NCBI GenBank assembly: GCA_025890175.1
Contig: JANPYM010000003.1
Location: 3,395,466 to 3,459,465, forward strand
DNA length: 64,000 bases
Reading direction: 5' to 3'
Origin: Ciborinia camelliae
Lineage: Eukaryota > Ascomycota > Leotiomycetes > Helotiales > Sclerotiniaceae
In this document: positions 34,957 through 47,430 of the stretch, in pieces
Layout of the letters: each line of letters starts with the position of its first letter
Position numbering within the stretch: the first letter of the stretch is position 1
Notes under the pieces: model-generated
The model's input: only the letters and a program-made list of their open reading frames with translations
Told to the model about the DNA's origin: nothing
Database searches by the model: none
Position numbers and translations under genes: made by a program

Positions 34957-36314
34957 TAAGGCAAGACAAAGTAAGGCAAAGCAAGGTAAGATTCAAGTTC
35001 CATCCAGACCCTCGCGATTAGATATATAGATTAATGTACGAAGTCATCAATCATAAATATACTTTCGAAATTGAACTTCTCCAACTCCGTTTCTGACTAC
35101 CTGACTACTCTATATTCATTATGGGTATTATGAGATCAGATATAATCTACCACTTGAATATCCTCGCTTGTTGAATATCGTAATGGATGGAAGTGGAAGG
35201 AAGATGCAGTGCTACTTAAGTTTTTGATGGAAATCAATAATGATAATGAACCACCGGGTGCAACATCCTTTCCCCAAGCCATCCACCCACGCGAGCGTGA
35301 CCAGGAAGGGAATCGGATCTCACCTATGGCGAGACTGCTTGTTTTTGTTCTTGTTTTTGTTCTTCCGCACAATGGATATGGGAGAATTTGAATGTGCCAC
35401 CGTTCCGCATGGGATTCGTTCGTTCCTCTCTATTCGGTTCCTGGCCGTGCCAACTTCTCTATCTTTCCATCTGCATTGCATGTAAGGTACCTAGGTAGCT
35501 CCATCTTCACAACTATGCCCATGGCTTTCCTTTCCCATATTCATGATTTGAAGTACATTTCTTCATCTCGCGCCTCCTTGCACGATTTCAAATCATCTTA
35601 TCTTATCTTCTTGGAATTGGGGAGAAGTTGGGATGTCTATCTATGGATTTATATATATATAGATTTATATATATAGGCATGTAGACAACCCCTTAGTATT
35701 TGATCAGGAACAAGAACGTCTCAGGGTCGATTGCGATTATTTTCTTCTACAATCCCAAAAACCTTGAAAGATGCCGAAAAATGTAACCTCCTTGGACCAA
35801 CATTCATTCTTATAAGTCTTATAAGTCTTACTTACCACCCACGTCCGTTTTACCAACAGCGAACCATTATCCAACGTTGGGGGAAAAAAGGTAGTCCCTC
35901 ACTCAGATATCAATCCAATACATCCTTCCCTTCCATTCATTATCCCCAACACCAACATATACCTGACCTAATCTGATACCCACAAACATATTTTACATCG
36001 CGGTATCATATATCGGATCATTAGAATCTGCACCTAGCACCTAGCATCTTCCTCATTCATTTGCCACATAAAAGAAATAAAATAATCCTTCGACGTATAG
36101 TAAATTATATATACAGACGAAGGAAGGAAGGAAAAACATCAGAATCAGATCTACTTTGTGCGGACGAGGAGGATGATATATTTCCCACTCAGCATCATGA
36201 ACCTGTCCATTCTCCAAGAAACAAGCGAGGAAAACACAATCAATGATTAAATACCTATAAATAACAAAAAGTTATGGATCGAATCTCTGTCTTCTTGGTT
36301 CTCATGGAGCTGGC

Positions 36315-36354
<40 letters not shown>

Positions 36355-36446
36355 TCGTATCGGTCCGTATGTATGTGGTATTACACTGTAGTACAGACTA
36401 TAAACCAAGAAAAAAACAATGGAGAATTTCATTTTCTACTTGATCA

Positions 36447-36566
36447 TCCAGTCCAGTCCAGTCCAGTCCAGTCCAGTCCAGTCCAGTCCAGTCCAGTCCA
36501 GTCCAGTCCAGTCCAATCCAGTCCAATCCAATCCAATCCAGTCCAGTCCAGTCCAATCCAATCCAA
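36447..36566 (+). repeat. CCAGT pentanucleotide array
   Basis: About 24 units of CCAGT, with CCAAT variants gathered at the right end. It is open in all frames by virtue of the repeat and is not a gene. Confidence 0.9.
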
Positions 36567-37118
36567 ATATCATAAATAGGCATAACTTGGAATACTTAAT
36601 CCAAGTTTCTATCTATCCATCTATCCTATCCTATCTATCCATCTATCCTATCCTATTTATCTATCATCTACCAGGTAATAGATCATTAACTTAAGTCGAC
36701 TAAAAAAGCATAGAATCGATAAACCCAATTCTAAAAATCAGTCGATTTCTATTCCTATTTATACTATCTAATACTAGGTATTGATACGTTACTCGGTGGA
36801 AGTGAGACTATTGATCAACAGTAGGTACCTATCTAGATATATCTAGATATAAAGTAAATAAAATGAGAATAATGCATCCAAGGAAATTCTAATTATTTTG
36901 TATACACATCCATCCATATGCCCATCACGCGGCCGATCCCACCATAAGCATGATCACGCGATCCCCATCCCCAATCACGTGCCACAAAACCAAAACAACC
37001 CAATCCCATTCCTTCCGAAGTTTTCCCCCAACTCCACAATATAAATCCAAACCCAACATCCACTCCAACAAATCATAACAAACCCTCCCATATCATGTCG
37101 CAGTGGTATGGGTGACCC

Positions 37119-37136
37119 ATCCGAGTGCACTCGGAT
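37119..37136. other. 18-bp perfect palindrome upstream of tRNA-Tyr
   Basis: ATCCGAGTGCACTCGGAT equals its own reverse complement. It ends five bases before the tRNA. A small hairpin-like TGGGT-G-ACCCA lies just to its left. The function is unknown; it could be a protein-binding site or a chance hairpin. Confidence 0.6.
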
Positions 37137-37141
37137 CGCAC

Positions 37142-37233
37142 CTCTCGGTCGTCTAGTTGGTTTATGACGTCAGACTGTAATTGTAATTGGAATTGGAATC
37201 TGGATGTCGCGCGTTCGACTCGCGCCTGAGAGA
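37142..37233 (+). tRNA. tRNA-Tyr (GTA anticodon) with 17-nt intron
   Basis: A full cloverleaf folds by eye. The acceptor CTCTCGG pairs with CTGAGAG at 37226-37232; a D-arm lies at 37151-37168; the anticodon stem TCAGA/TCTGG encloses a loop with anticodon GTA at 37177-37179. The T-arm GCGCG/CGCGC has loop TTCGACT, and the discriminator base is A. The intron, 37181-37197, sits one base 3' of the anticodon, where nuclear tRNA introns lie. The acceptor and D-arm closely resemble yeast tRNA-Tyr. An A box and B box (GTTCGACTC) are present, and a T-rich stop (CTTTCTTTTTTT) follows for RNA polymerase III. Confidence 0.95.
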
Positions 37234-38185
37234 CTTTCTTTTTTTGTGTTTTTGTTTGTGGAAATTTTTTTTTTTTGGAAGGGAGGAGCGCTGGGTTTTC
37301 TTTTTGGGAGGGGGAGTGGAGAAAAAAAGAAGGTTTAATGTTTGATTGAAAGTTTAGAGGGATTTTGGTTTTGGTTTTGGTTTTGGTGGAGAGAAAGGTG
37401 GATACCGGTCGGTACTGGAGGGACTGTGGACCGTGGACTGTGGACAGTGGAGGTCAGTGGATAGTGGCGGGGACTTGGGATTGGAATCGGATATATGTAA
37501 AAGGTAGGTAGGTAAGGTAGGTGAATGTTGAACAATGGAATCTGGAGAATTGAGAGATGTACTATATATATATAATTTTGTGGTTCTGGGACGGGATTTA
37601 TGGGATGGGGTGGGATAGGAGATATATATAGGTAGGTAGTTTTGGTATTATTGTAATTTGGAAGGGAGTTGGAGGAACTTGAGTTTTTGCAGGGAGGGGG
37701 GGAGGGAAGGAGGGGTAGGATAGGTAGGTAGGAGGCCGGAGGCGGGGGGGTATATATATTCGTAGGTAGATAGGTACAGTAAGTAGTCCAAAGGTTCCTC
37801 TTCTAACAGATGGATGTTGGATGGCGGAGGCAGATAAGAAAATGATGGGGCTGGGTCCTTCCCATTTTTTAAATATCCAAAGAATATTTCCATGCAGGGT
37901 TTGAAAGGGGTACGCATATGTATACGCATATGTATATGTATACGCATATCTATATATATACGCATATGTATATGTATACGCATATGTATATGTATACGCA
38001 TATGTATATGTATACGCATATGTATATGTATACGCATGCATGTATGTATGTATGTATGTATGTATGTATGAAAAGCTCTCTACCCTTTCCTTACTCTCTA
38101 TCTCACCCCATACCCTACCCCCTATCAGTAACCATCTCACCCCGCCTATCCCCCACCAATCCCCCACTCACCCACTCACGAGTCA
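37234..38185. other. Repeat-rich spacer between tRNA and phosphoketolase
   Basis: No gene is seen. It contains GGTTTT repeats near 37365, GGAC repeats near 37425-37450, and the TATA/CGCATATG minisatellite listed separately. Confidence 0.55.
37911..38068 (+). repeat. Minisatellite of 18-bp TACGCATATGTATATGTA units, then GTAT microsatellite
   Basis: About seven purine-pyrimidine alternating units run from 37911 to 38035, followed by ATGT units to 38068. Such alternating sequence is DNA-unwinding prone. Apparent Ile-His-Met-Arg peptides on the minus strand are artefacts. Confidence 0.85.
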
Positions 38186-40783
38186 CTACTGCAACATCTT
38201 CACATCCTTTCCCCCCTTCCGAAACGGCCACTTCCACTCCCGAATAAAGAGAGGATCAATCCCATTTTCAAAAGCGTCGCTTCTCGCCTTAATCTGTTGA
38301 TTCAACAATTTTTCCCTAACCCCCGCGGCCGTATTCCCCAATCTCTCCACTCGATCGATAGCATCCATGGCCAAACTATAACGATCGGTTTGATTTCGGA
38401 TGGCCAACTCCAGCGGCGTATCGATATTGCCCTTTTCCTTGTAGCCGCGGACGTGAATGTTGGATTGGCCGGGGCGCTTGTAGGTGAGACGGTGGACGAG
38501 CCATGGGTAGGAGTGGAAATTGAAGATGATGGGTTTGTTGGACGTGAAGATGGAGATCCATTCGGCGTCGGTGATACCGTGGGGGTGATCACCGTGGTGG
38601 ATTAATTTGAAGAGATCAACCACGTTGACGAAGCGGATTTTCAAGTCGGGGATGAGTTCGCGAAGGAGTGCGGTGGCGGCGAGAGATTCATGGGTGGGTA
38701 CGTCTCCGCACGTGGCCATGATAAGATCGGGTTCGAGACCTTGGTCGTTGGAGGCCCAGTCCCAGATTCCAAGTCCTTTTTCGCAGTGTGCGAGTGCATC
38801 TTCCATGTTGAGGTATTGGAGGTGGTCTTGTTTGTCGGCGACGATGACGTTGACGTAGTTTGTGCTGCGGAGACAGTGGTCCATGCAAGAGAGAAGACAG
38901 TTTCCATCGGGTGGGAGATAGATGCGTACGACTTCAGGACTCTTGTTAGCGACAACGTCGAGGAATCCTGGATCTTGATGAGTGAAACCATTGTGGTCCT
39001 AGAATATCTCATAATCAGTAAATGTCTTTGTAGGAGTGTGTTTGGGGAAAATGAGGATTTCAAATTATGTGAGAGGTAAAAATGATACAAAACAAGATTG
39101 AGATCAGGGATTGTGACATGAAGAACAATCGTTGCTTACCTGTCTCCAGACAGTGGCTGTCAGGAGGATGTTGAGTGATGACATCTTTACACGCCATTCT
39201 ACTTCGTTGCACTTCTCGATCCATTTGCAATGTTGATTGACCATAGAATCGATGACGTGAATGAACGGTTCGTAGCTGTTAAGTAATCCATGCCGACCCG
39301 ATAAGATATATCCCTCCAACCAACCCTCAACAGTATGCTCACTAAGCATTTCCATAACACGACCTTCGGTAGAAAGATTTCCACCATCAGCATCCTCTTC
39401 AAAGTTTTCGCCCATCCAAACCTTTTTACCGGCCTTGTAAACTTCACCGAGTTTATTCGACTCAGTCTCATCGGGTCCAAAGAGACGGAAAGTATGCATG
39501 TTATTGGCAACTACATCGCGTAGAAGCTTAGCCATGTTAGACATACTGGGAAGATTGCTAACACCGGGTTCGATATTATTGAATGCGTATTTGCGGAAGT
39601 CTGGCATATCGAGAGGTTTTCTGAGAATACCACCATTACCTACAGGGTTGGCACTCATGCGAGCATTGCCAACAGGCGCCAATTCCTTTAGCTCAGGTAG
39701 TAACTTGCCCACCTTGTCAAAAACCTCTTCAGGTTTGTAACTGCGCATCCAAGACTCCAAAACTTTCAAATTTTCTGGATTACTTGCAACGTTGGGAAGT
39801 GGGATTTGATGTGCGCGCCAGAAGCCTTCAAGTAACTTGTCATCGACCTTTCTTGGACCTGTCCAACCTTTAGGACTTCGAAGAACAATCATGGGCCAAC
39901 GTGGTCGAATTGCTTTGCCGGATTCACGTGCTTCCTTCTGGTATTTGCGGATCTCCATCACACAATGTTCCAAAGTTCCTGCCATGGCTTGATGCATACT
40001 CTCCAGATCACTTCCCTCCACAAAGTATGGAGTCCATCCGTAACCGATAAATAGAGCCTCCAATTCCTTATGACTGATTCGAGCAAGGATTGTAGGATTG
40101 TTGATCTTGTAACCGTTCAGATGCAAAACTGGTAGGACGGCACCATCTGTAATCGGATTGAGGAATTTAGTTGAATGCCATGACGTGGCCAAAGGTCCTG
40201 TTTCTGCCTCGCCATCACCAACCATTGTCAATGTGATTAAGTTGGGATTATCAAAGACAGTACCAAAGGCATGCGAGATGGAATAACCAAGCTCTCCTCC
40301 CTCATGAATACTACCCGGTGTTTCTGGAGTAGCATGACTACCAATTCCACCGGGAAAAGAGAACTGCTTGAAGAATTTTCGCATTCCTTCCTCATCCTCT
40401 GCCTTGTCAGGGTAAATTTCAGAGTAAGTACCTTCCAAGTAAGCATTGGAAAGTACAGCTGGAGCTCCATGACCTGGGCCAGATACAAATAATGCATCCA
40501 AGTCGTACTTCTTGATCAGCCGATTCATATGAAGATATGTGAAAGCCTGACCAGCATCGGAACCCCAATGTCCTAAAAGTCGAGCTTTGAGATGTTCTTT
40601 CTTGAGAGGCTCTTTAAGTAGGGCATTTTCTCGAAGATAAAGCATTCCGAGGCATAGATACATACAAGCACGGAAGTAGGCATCGTATTTCTTAACTTCT
40701 TCGGCCGAAAGTGGTTTTTTGTTGATTGTGGTGCGAGCAACTCCATATGGAGAAATACTCTCAACTTCAACTTCGGGAGCCAT
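38186..40783 (-). CDS. Xylulose-5-phosphate/fructose-6-phosphate phosphoketolase
   Basis: Exons 40783-39140 and 38998-38186 join across a 141-nt intron (GTAAGC donor, TACTGATTATG branch region, TTCTAG acceptor) at phase 0 to give 818 residues. The family signature EGGELGYS is at 161-168, and the thiamine-diphosphate motif GDGEAETGP at 189-197. GHWGSDAGQAF and SGPGHGAPA lie before them. The C-terminal part includes DHNGFTHQDPGFLDVV across the splice site and NFHSYPWLVHRLTYKR. Phosphoketolase splits xylulose-5-P (and often fructose-6-P) with phosphate to give acetyl-phosphate, feeding acetate and acetyl-CoA from pentose phosphates. It is cytosolic and full-length, with no damage. Confidence 0.95.
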
Positions 40784-43700
40784 TTTGAATTCTCAAAGAT
40801 ATCGTATCTGATTAAACTCAATTGATTGAATGAGTATTGAGTGGTAAATGTTGTATCGAATAATATGAGTTGCCGTTGTTGTCCACCTCAACAAATTTGG
40901 GATTTGAAAAACTATCTTGAGGTGTTGTTGTGAAAGTATTGAAGAAGAAAATTGAAAGGAATTCGGGGAACTGTATGTCCTTTTATTCACTGCAACAATT
41001 GTTGTATGCATCAGGAATTGAAAGAGATGTTCATTCCAAGGACCAACCAGTTGTAGAGAGACTACCTTGCGGCAAATACGAGCTGGTAAAAAGTGGCCTG
41101 ATTACAACTCACCTCACCTGTCACTTGTCACTTCTAGTTTATTACTTGTTTTATTTAAATGTTTTATTTAAATCAAGTATATTCACTCTTCACTCTTCAC
41201 TCTCGCCCTTCACCCTGTACTATAGATCTCGATCTCATTACTCTAAGCAATAGGATCATAGCATAGAACCACAGCGTATCAATATCAAAAGATCAATAGT
41301 TGCATTGCATATGGGATGATATTAAAAAGGGGGGACTGGAGTTTATCTCCATCCACGGTCCTGGCCGCATCCCACACAATCAAGTCTCATTGCTCATTGC
41401 TCATTGCCCATTGCTTCAAACGCAAATCACATGCATAAGATATCTCCTGGTAGGTACAGTATGTATCTCCTTACACCTTACCTTACCTTACCTGTAGTAA
41501 CACACGCCGAAGACCGACCTCCATACATCTTTCATACATCTCTCCATCCATCTCTCTCCGCCAAGGTTTTTCCCATATCAACATCATAAATTACATCCAT
41601 CCATCCATCCATCCAATAATAAAACCCCAACCTACATTCTAACCTTCCAAGTCGAAAGTCGAAGGATTTTCCCGTTTGCGGATTCGTGCAGTAGTGTAGT
41701 GTAATCCAATCCAATAGCGGGGTCCACATCCACATCCACATCCACGTCTACGTCCACGTTCCTGTGCAACGCCACCCGAGAAAGAAAATGAGCTGATAAT
41801 CGAAATGGATCATGACACCACCACCTCACTTCAAGGAGCAGCCATCCAGAATCCATGATAGCATGATAGCGGTCCAGAATCCAGAAGTGCCTACCTACCA
41901 AGAAGCAAGCAAGCACGCACCACCTGCATTAATGAACCGACGAATTTCTTTTAATAAATGTTTCTAAGTATCTAGGTAGGTATGATATAGTAGGTATGGT
42001 CTGATGATTTCATTTAAGGCTGAGAAGGAAGCTGAAAAAAACTTGTATATACCTGTAGGTACTAGATACCTACCTTGGTACCTACCTCCAGCTTACCTAG
42101 TATTTCCAAGGTTGGGATACCTACGATAGATAGCTGGAGTCCGGCGAGGTTTCCGTTTGCATATCAATCAATACCTATCAATACCTATCAACAAATGCGG
42201 GGTAGGTATCATCCGTTACATCACGTTTTATACCTGTAGCGCTTAGTCATCACCATCATCCATCATCATGATCAACCATCCAATTCAGAAATGGTTTACC
42301 TACTACCTACCACCTACCACCTACCACCAATCCTTTCGTTTTCCAGACTGCAAAAAAGCCTTTATATTCCCCCTGGATTTGAAGTTTCTTTTTATAAAAT
42401 TTGTTTCGATATTTTGATATTTTGATGATTCGTGAAGAGGAATATAGATAGAAAGAAAGACTGAAAGACTGATAATATTTGTGAGATATTACCTAGTTAT
42501 AGGTAGGTATTATGGCGTAGGTATTATGGCGGAGAAAGCGAGCGGCTGTCGATGTAAACATGTAGACATGTAAAATGCAGAAATCAAATTCAGTATTTAG
42601 GGAATCCCCATCGAAATCCCCCCTTTAAACCAAAACATAATATCCTTACAGTACAGCAAATTCAGTGCAGTACCTACGTACAGATTTCGATATCCATCCT
42701 CCTCTCCTCTCTTCTATCTCCCTCTCAGCCGATAAAAATCAACCCGGGCCCGTTAAGCAATACCCTGTCCAAGATTCCCAGACGTCATCTTTTCTTCCTC
42801 TACCAACCCATCCGCATTCCCATCAGCGCTCCCATCCGCATCCCCATCCCTCCCTCCCAACCCCCACCACCGGAACCCAACGCATACACCTCCACGCCCT
42901 CCACGCCCTCCACGCGCACCCCACCCCCTCATAAAGCGGAGGCTCCCCACCCTCTCCAAACCCAACCCAACCCCTTCATCTCATAAACCGCAAACCCGAC
43001 AAACACCACACCCCACCCCACCCCACAACCCAAACAACCCAAACAACACCACACCACACCCCACCCAGCACACCCAAAAAAGCTCACGGCCTATAAATCC
43101 GCAATCCACAATGCGCGATCCAGGATCCACTCGCTACATCATCGAAACGCCATCAATCAGCCAATCCAATCCCCGCCGACTCGGCGTCATTTTCGAAATT
43201 TCGATGGATGGATCAAGAAGGCATGCTCTTCGCGCTTACAGACAGCGATGATTGATCCCACCGACTCGTCCCCAGCCGCGGGCTCAGAAAAATATGTCAG
43301 GCAATGCGGGTCATCCCATTCAGGTGGGTGAGTGTGAATATCTGGAAACCCGAACGGGGAAGCGCTACGATACTGTATACCTATGTAAACTTAAGCAAGA
43401 CAAAGGGGATTGGATGAGCTGGCAAGAATCAAGACTCATGTTCTACAAATGCCATAGACGATGCGCGTGACGTATAAAAAATGGACGTTAGCATTTTATC
43501 CAGGATCGATCGAAGTTTGCAAATCCCATTGCAAATACATGACGTAAAAAAAACTAGCCGTCACCAAATCCCCGAAACCTGAGGATCCAGTGGAGGGCTA
43601 GGGACCTCATGCGTATACAAGTCCATCATGAAGTGATTAGAAAAATGCGCATCGAGAAATATTAATTTTCGGTGTCCTTGTCATATCATCTCATCTCATA

Positions 43701-44446
43701 CCCGGAGTGAGTCTCAAAGCTATGGTTTGTTTACCCGTTGAAGACGCGAGCGATTCAACCATTATGAATAATGATGGCAATAATTGCTCTGATATACCTA
43801 GTAGGTACCGGAGATGGATATGGGTATTGAAGCTCGCGACATTCTCATCAACGTGAAGTTGCCAAGGAGAAGTGTGAGAGAGGAAAATAGAAATCCTATG
43901 TCGTTGCATCAAGATAACCGATAAGATGCAGTATAATATAATAATAATAATAACAATAATATTTATATCCCAGAAGAAGTCCCGAAGAACAGCGGATTTA
44001 ATTCCGAGTAACGGTTGTGATTGTCAAATCTTTGTACATGACGATGCTTTATCTTCTTCATTGGAGATTTTTTGAACCTCCAATGGGAATCGCGAGTCCT
44101 TTGACGCCAATCATTCATATGTCCTGTGACGTCGGCAATGACGGATCGAGAATTGTTCACAGTGCACATGGCATTTTATATATCTGCAGTGGTACACTCG
44201 GCACTTGGCAAGATTTCATTTCACATACACCCAGATTGTTTGCCCCACTTAGAACATTATTTCACTCAAGCTTACAAGCGAAAAATCAATTCTTGAAAAT
44301 TGAAGAGTACTCTATAGAATGTCCTTCTTAATTGGAAAGGCAAAGACAACTCTTTTTCCACTAGCGACGCCATGCGCCAAAACCTTATAAATATAATACA
44401 TCATCTTCTACCCTACCCAAAATCGTTTAAACCATAGCACCATTAA
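40784..44446. other. Long spacer right of phosphoketolase
   Basis: The first few hundred bases are the phosphoketolase promoter. Beyond it no gene is supported. Notable tracts are CCACAT hexamers at 41722-41755, GTAGGTA/CTACCTA words between 41890 and 42330, a C-rich stretch of CCCCACC/CCAACC words at 42820-43080, and an ATA run near 43940. A 72-codon frame at 43252-43470 (EYLETRTGKRYDTVYLCKLKQ) looks somewhat protein-like but has no recognised family. Confidence 0.5.
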
Positions 44447-45300
44447 TCATATATCTGCAAATCGTCTTTCAAACTCCTGGTATAATTTGGGACTGATTTC
44501 ATCACTGCTGTTCCCTTTCACTTCCCACAATACTCCTTTGCGCGCATAGTGTTCAAGCAGAGGTTCACTTGTTTCCTCGAATTTCTTGAGCCGTGTCTTC
44601 CAAGTTTCTTCACAATCGTCTGGACGCTTTGTAAGTTTTTCTCCGGTGATGTCATCAAGCCCAGCAACCTTGGGTGCATGGAATGTAGTATTATAAACTC
44701 GACCAGATGGTGCATGAACCCAACGGCCCGCAATGCGCTCTAGTATAACAGAGGCTGGGGTTTTGAAGGAGACAACGAGGTTTATGGGAATGAGTGAATC
44801 GAGTTGAGTGGCTTGCTCGGCTGTTCGGGGAAAACCATCAAGTATAAAAGAAGCGGATGGATCGTTGGATGTTTGAGGTGGCGAAGAGGCTTCTGCGAGT
44901 GACGGTTGTTCAACATATGAATCTTTGTCGAATTCGTAGGAGGAAGCGGATATTGCGCTCGATGCAAGCGTCATCGATGGGGCAGATGAGGGAAATAACC
45001 AACCACGGGTTTTCAATTCGTGAAGGATAAGTCGAAGTATCATGGCATCGGGGACGAGCGAGCCAGATTTAATAGTATTTTCCGCTTTTATTCCTGCAGG
45101 TCTATGTAAGTCGTAATCCATGAGAATGGGTAAGCGTATATACCGAGAGGGGTCCGGTTCTTGACATTGTCTCTTAATAAATCTCCGGAACTAATAGCAG
45201 AAAGCTGTGGGAATCGTTGTAACAGTCGTTCTGCCTGTGTGCCCTTTCCTACTCCAGGAGCCCCAATCAAGATAATTCTCGCGGCTCTCCTAAGGCGCAT
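44447..45300 (-). CDS. AK3-type adenylate kinase (GTP:AMP phosphotransferase), mitochondrial type
   Basis: Exons 45300-45144 and 45093-44447 join across a 50-nt intron (GTATAT donor, CCTGCAG acceptor) to give 267 residues. The P-loop GAPGVGKGT is at 13-21; SSGDLLRDN and the AMP-site region follow, then DGFPRT, the short-LID motif GRWVHAPSGRVYN, and KRPDDCEETWKTRL. I prefer the start MRLRRAARII at 45300; an in-frame Met at 45396 would add 32 residues. An insert of some 45 Ser/Ala/Pro-rich residues lies between TRGWL and FILDGFPRT, where yeast Adk2 has only a few. AK3/Adk2 enzymes convert GTP + AMP to GDP + ADP in the mitochondrial matrix; the basic N-terminus fits import. Confidence 0.9.
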
Positions 45301-46748
45301 TGTTTCGCATATACTATCGTAAGTCGTAAGAGATCGCGGATGAAAGTAATTTATGACAAAATCCTTATGCCCGGATGTCCGTAAGTAATTCGCCAAAGAT
45401 ACTTTGGTACCTCTATTTATGCTGGGGGGAATATGCTGTATGATGGCGTATCAACGAATTCGAAAAAAACAACGCTACTAAAAATGACTGGGGAATCTAA
45501 AATACGAATGACTCTGATATGATAAGATAAGGGAATAGTAAAAAACGAAAGTGAAGGGCGCGATAATGGAAACAAGTAACAGAGAAACGGAAGACTAAAC
45601 AGCAGTTACAGTCTCTAGGTACTTGTACTCGTACTCGGATTGTGAATTGTCACAAGCAAAAGTAAAATGGCGAGCGAGAGGGGGGAATGTAACTTGAGCG
45701 CGTGTTGGAAGCTTCCCACGTGCAAAATTTCTGGTGTGGTGTAATCATTGATGGTCATAGCGCCCCGGATTTGTTGAGGAATGTGCTGAAGACCGTGCAA
45801 GGGCTAAAGGGACCGTCCCGATTGTCCGACAAGGTGATTGATTAGGTAATAGCCTTATATCTGTGCCAGAACTATACCTATCCGGGATGAAATTCCAAAT
45901 CAATCTAGGACCTCGAGTATAGGCGAGCCACTACACCTAGATATTGATTCTAAGCCCCTTCACCACTTTCCTCAACCGGCTAAACACCAAAAGAAGAGTC
46001 CCAGACTCCCAGACTCCTAGACCAAGAAGATTGAATTTTGATAAGATATCCATGCATGGCTGGTTGATTGGCCCCATTCCTATCCTGTTGTGTCACTTAG
46101 CTAGCATAGCGTATATATCTACAGGAGTTTAGTTTACTCAGAGATTTGGAAGGCTTTCATTTCAACGAGAGCAGTCCTAACGGAACCTTTTTCGTATACA
46201 GCGGTGATTCCACACCCAGTAATTCTTTCGTGGATAGTCAAGGGCTTCAAGAGAATGAAAATGGCATGCGATTAGACCTGCCGTTGTTAATTCTTGACCT
46301 GATAGTTCAGATTTAAATGGAGTTCTTTATAGAGAGCTTCGTACCTCACAATGTGTGTTGGGGGATGAATTCCTCTTGATCTTCGTAGAGGCCTGTCATT
46401 CTGTCATGGAGGCTATTGAGATGTCCTTTGTACCGAAAGGCCCTAGGTTTTTTTTCTGGACGTTGGCTGGTGTTGGAATATTTGCAAATTGGATGCTGGA
46501 GGTAGATCGGTTGTTTGAACTGAGTTGGAACGAAATTGAATGTTTGAGATAGGTTGATAGTCTGGACCAAATTAAATCTCTAAACCAACTTCAGCTACAA
46601 CGTGAAACAGATCTGGGTATTTATTTGGAAACATTTTATATTCAGGTACCCTGTCCTATAAATTACGTGCCATTCGGCAGATGATTCGAAAGTAAAAAAA
46701 TATATTACCGCAGCCCGATCTGCATCATTTATTAGTTCTTCATCTTAT
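45301..46748. other. Spacer between adenylate kinase and LTR element
   Basis: The left part should hold the adenylate kinase promoter. No other gene is supported; the frames at 46346-46570 are short and unmatched. Confidence 0.5.
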
Positions 46749-46752
46749 ATGC

Positions 46753-46862
46753 TGAGGGGGTGTTCTTAATGTAGAATGTAGAGAGGTTGATTATTCATTA
46801 TGTACGATCTTGAGATTATATAGGCCCACTTAGAATCGTACCTGCCATATTAATTCCTAACA
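46753..46862 (-). repeat. LTR copy A (110 bp)
   Basis: The best preserved copy with LTR B. It begins TGAGGGGGTG and ends CCTAACA on the plus strand. The minus strand has a TATATAATC promoter-like word. Confidence 0.85.
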
Positions 46863-47322
46863 CAGTCCCACACCCACAAACAAAACAAACAAGCCCAAAA
46901 TGAAGCTATTCAAAGTCTTTTCAACTTTCGAACCTCAATATAACTCTTGAAACTATCCCTACGTTTTCATACCCTTCCTGCCATCATATAAATCTAACAC
47001 CACGTCTCCCAAAACCCGAATTCAAACCCATCCCATATCGTGATCCATCAGAACTACCAACGACAGAACTTACGCTTCTGATCTCTGGCATCAACCCCAT
47101 GTATTTCGTGAATCATCGCTGAAGCCTGCTCGCCTATATATCGACCGAAGAATCGTTGAATCGTGCGTACCGCTGTATATCTGTATCGAAGAATTGAAAG
47201 CTGAGGAATCGAGGATACTGGTTATTGAAATTCGACAGCGACAGCCAAGGCGTCAGCGTATGGAATTTGAATTATATTAGAGCCAGGAACCCCTCTATAT
47301 CTTATCCCTGTATTGGTTACCA

Positions 47323-47430
47323 TGAGGGGGTGTTCTTAATGTAGGGTGTAGAGAGGTTGATTGTTTATTATGTACGATCTTGAGGCTATATAGATCTCAT
47401 AATCGCACCTTCCATATTTAATGCTTAACA
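47323..47430 (-). repeat. LTR copy B (108 bp)
   Basis: The shared middle LTR. It differs from A by scattered substitutions. On the minus strand its outer side has GGAAGGGGAACTG (polypurine-like) and its inner side TGGTAACC (primer-site-like). Confidence 0.85.

Larger units (their letters stand above)
33881..37118. other. Long spacer upstream of tRNA-Tyr
   Basis: No gene is supported. It includes a GAAG run at 34766-34790, the 45-bp dispersed repeat at 34912, a GATAAT run near 36330-36355, a CCAGT array and CTATC repeats near 36605-36660. Short open frames here do not resemble proteins. Confidence 0.55.

Noticed and set aside
36274..36694. Open frames of PVQSS or TGLDW repeats
   Set aside because: They are pure translation of the CCAGT array and stay open in several frames on both strands.
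37080..37141. 5S rRNA or second tRNA upstream of tRNA-Tyr
   Set aside because: The palindromic segment does not fold as a cloverleaf and lacks the A/C-box order of 5S genes.
37598..38167. 189-residue minus-strand frame with YTYAYTYT repeats
   Set aside because: It arises from the alternating CGCATATGTATA minisatellite, and the rest is unmatched.
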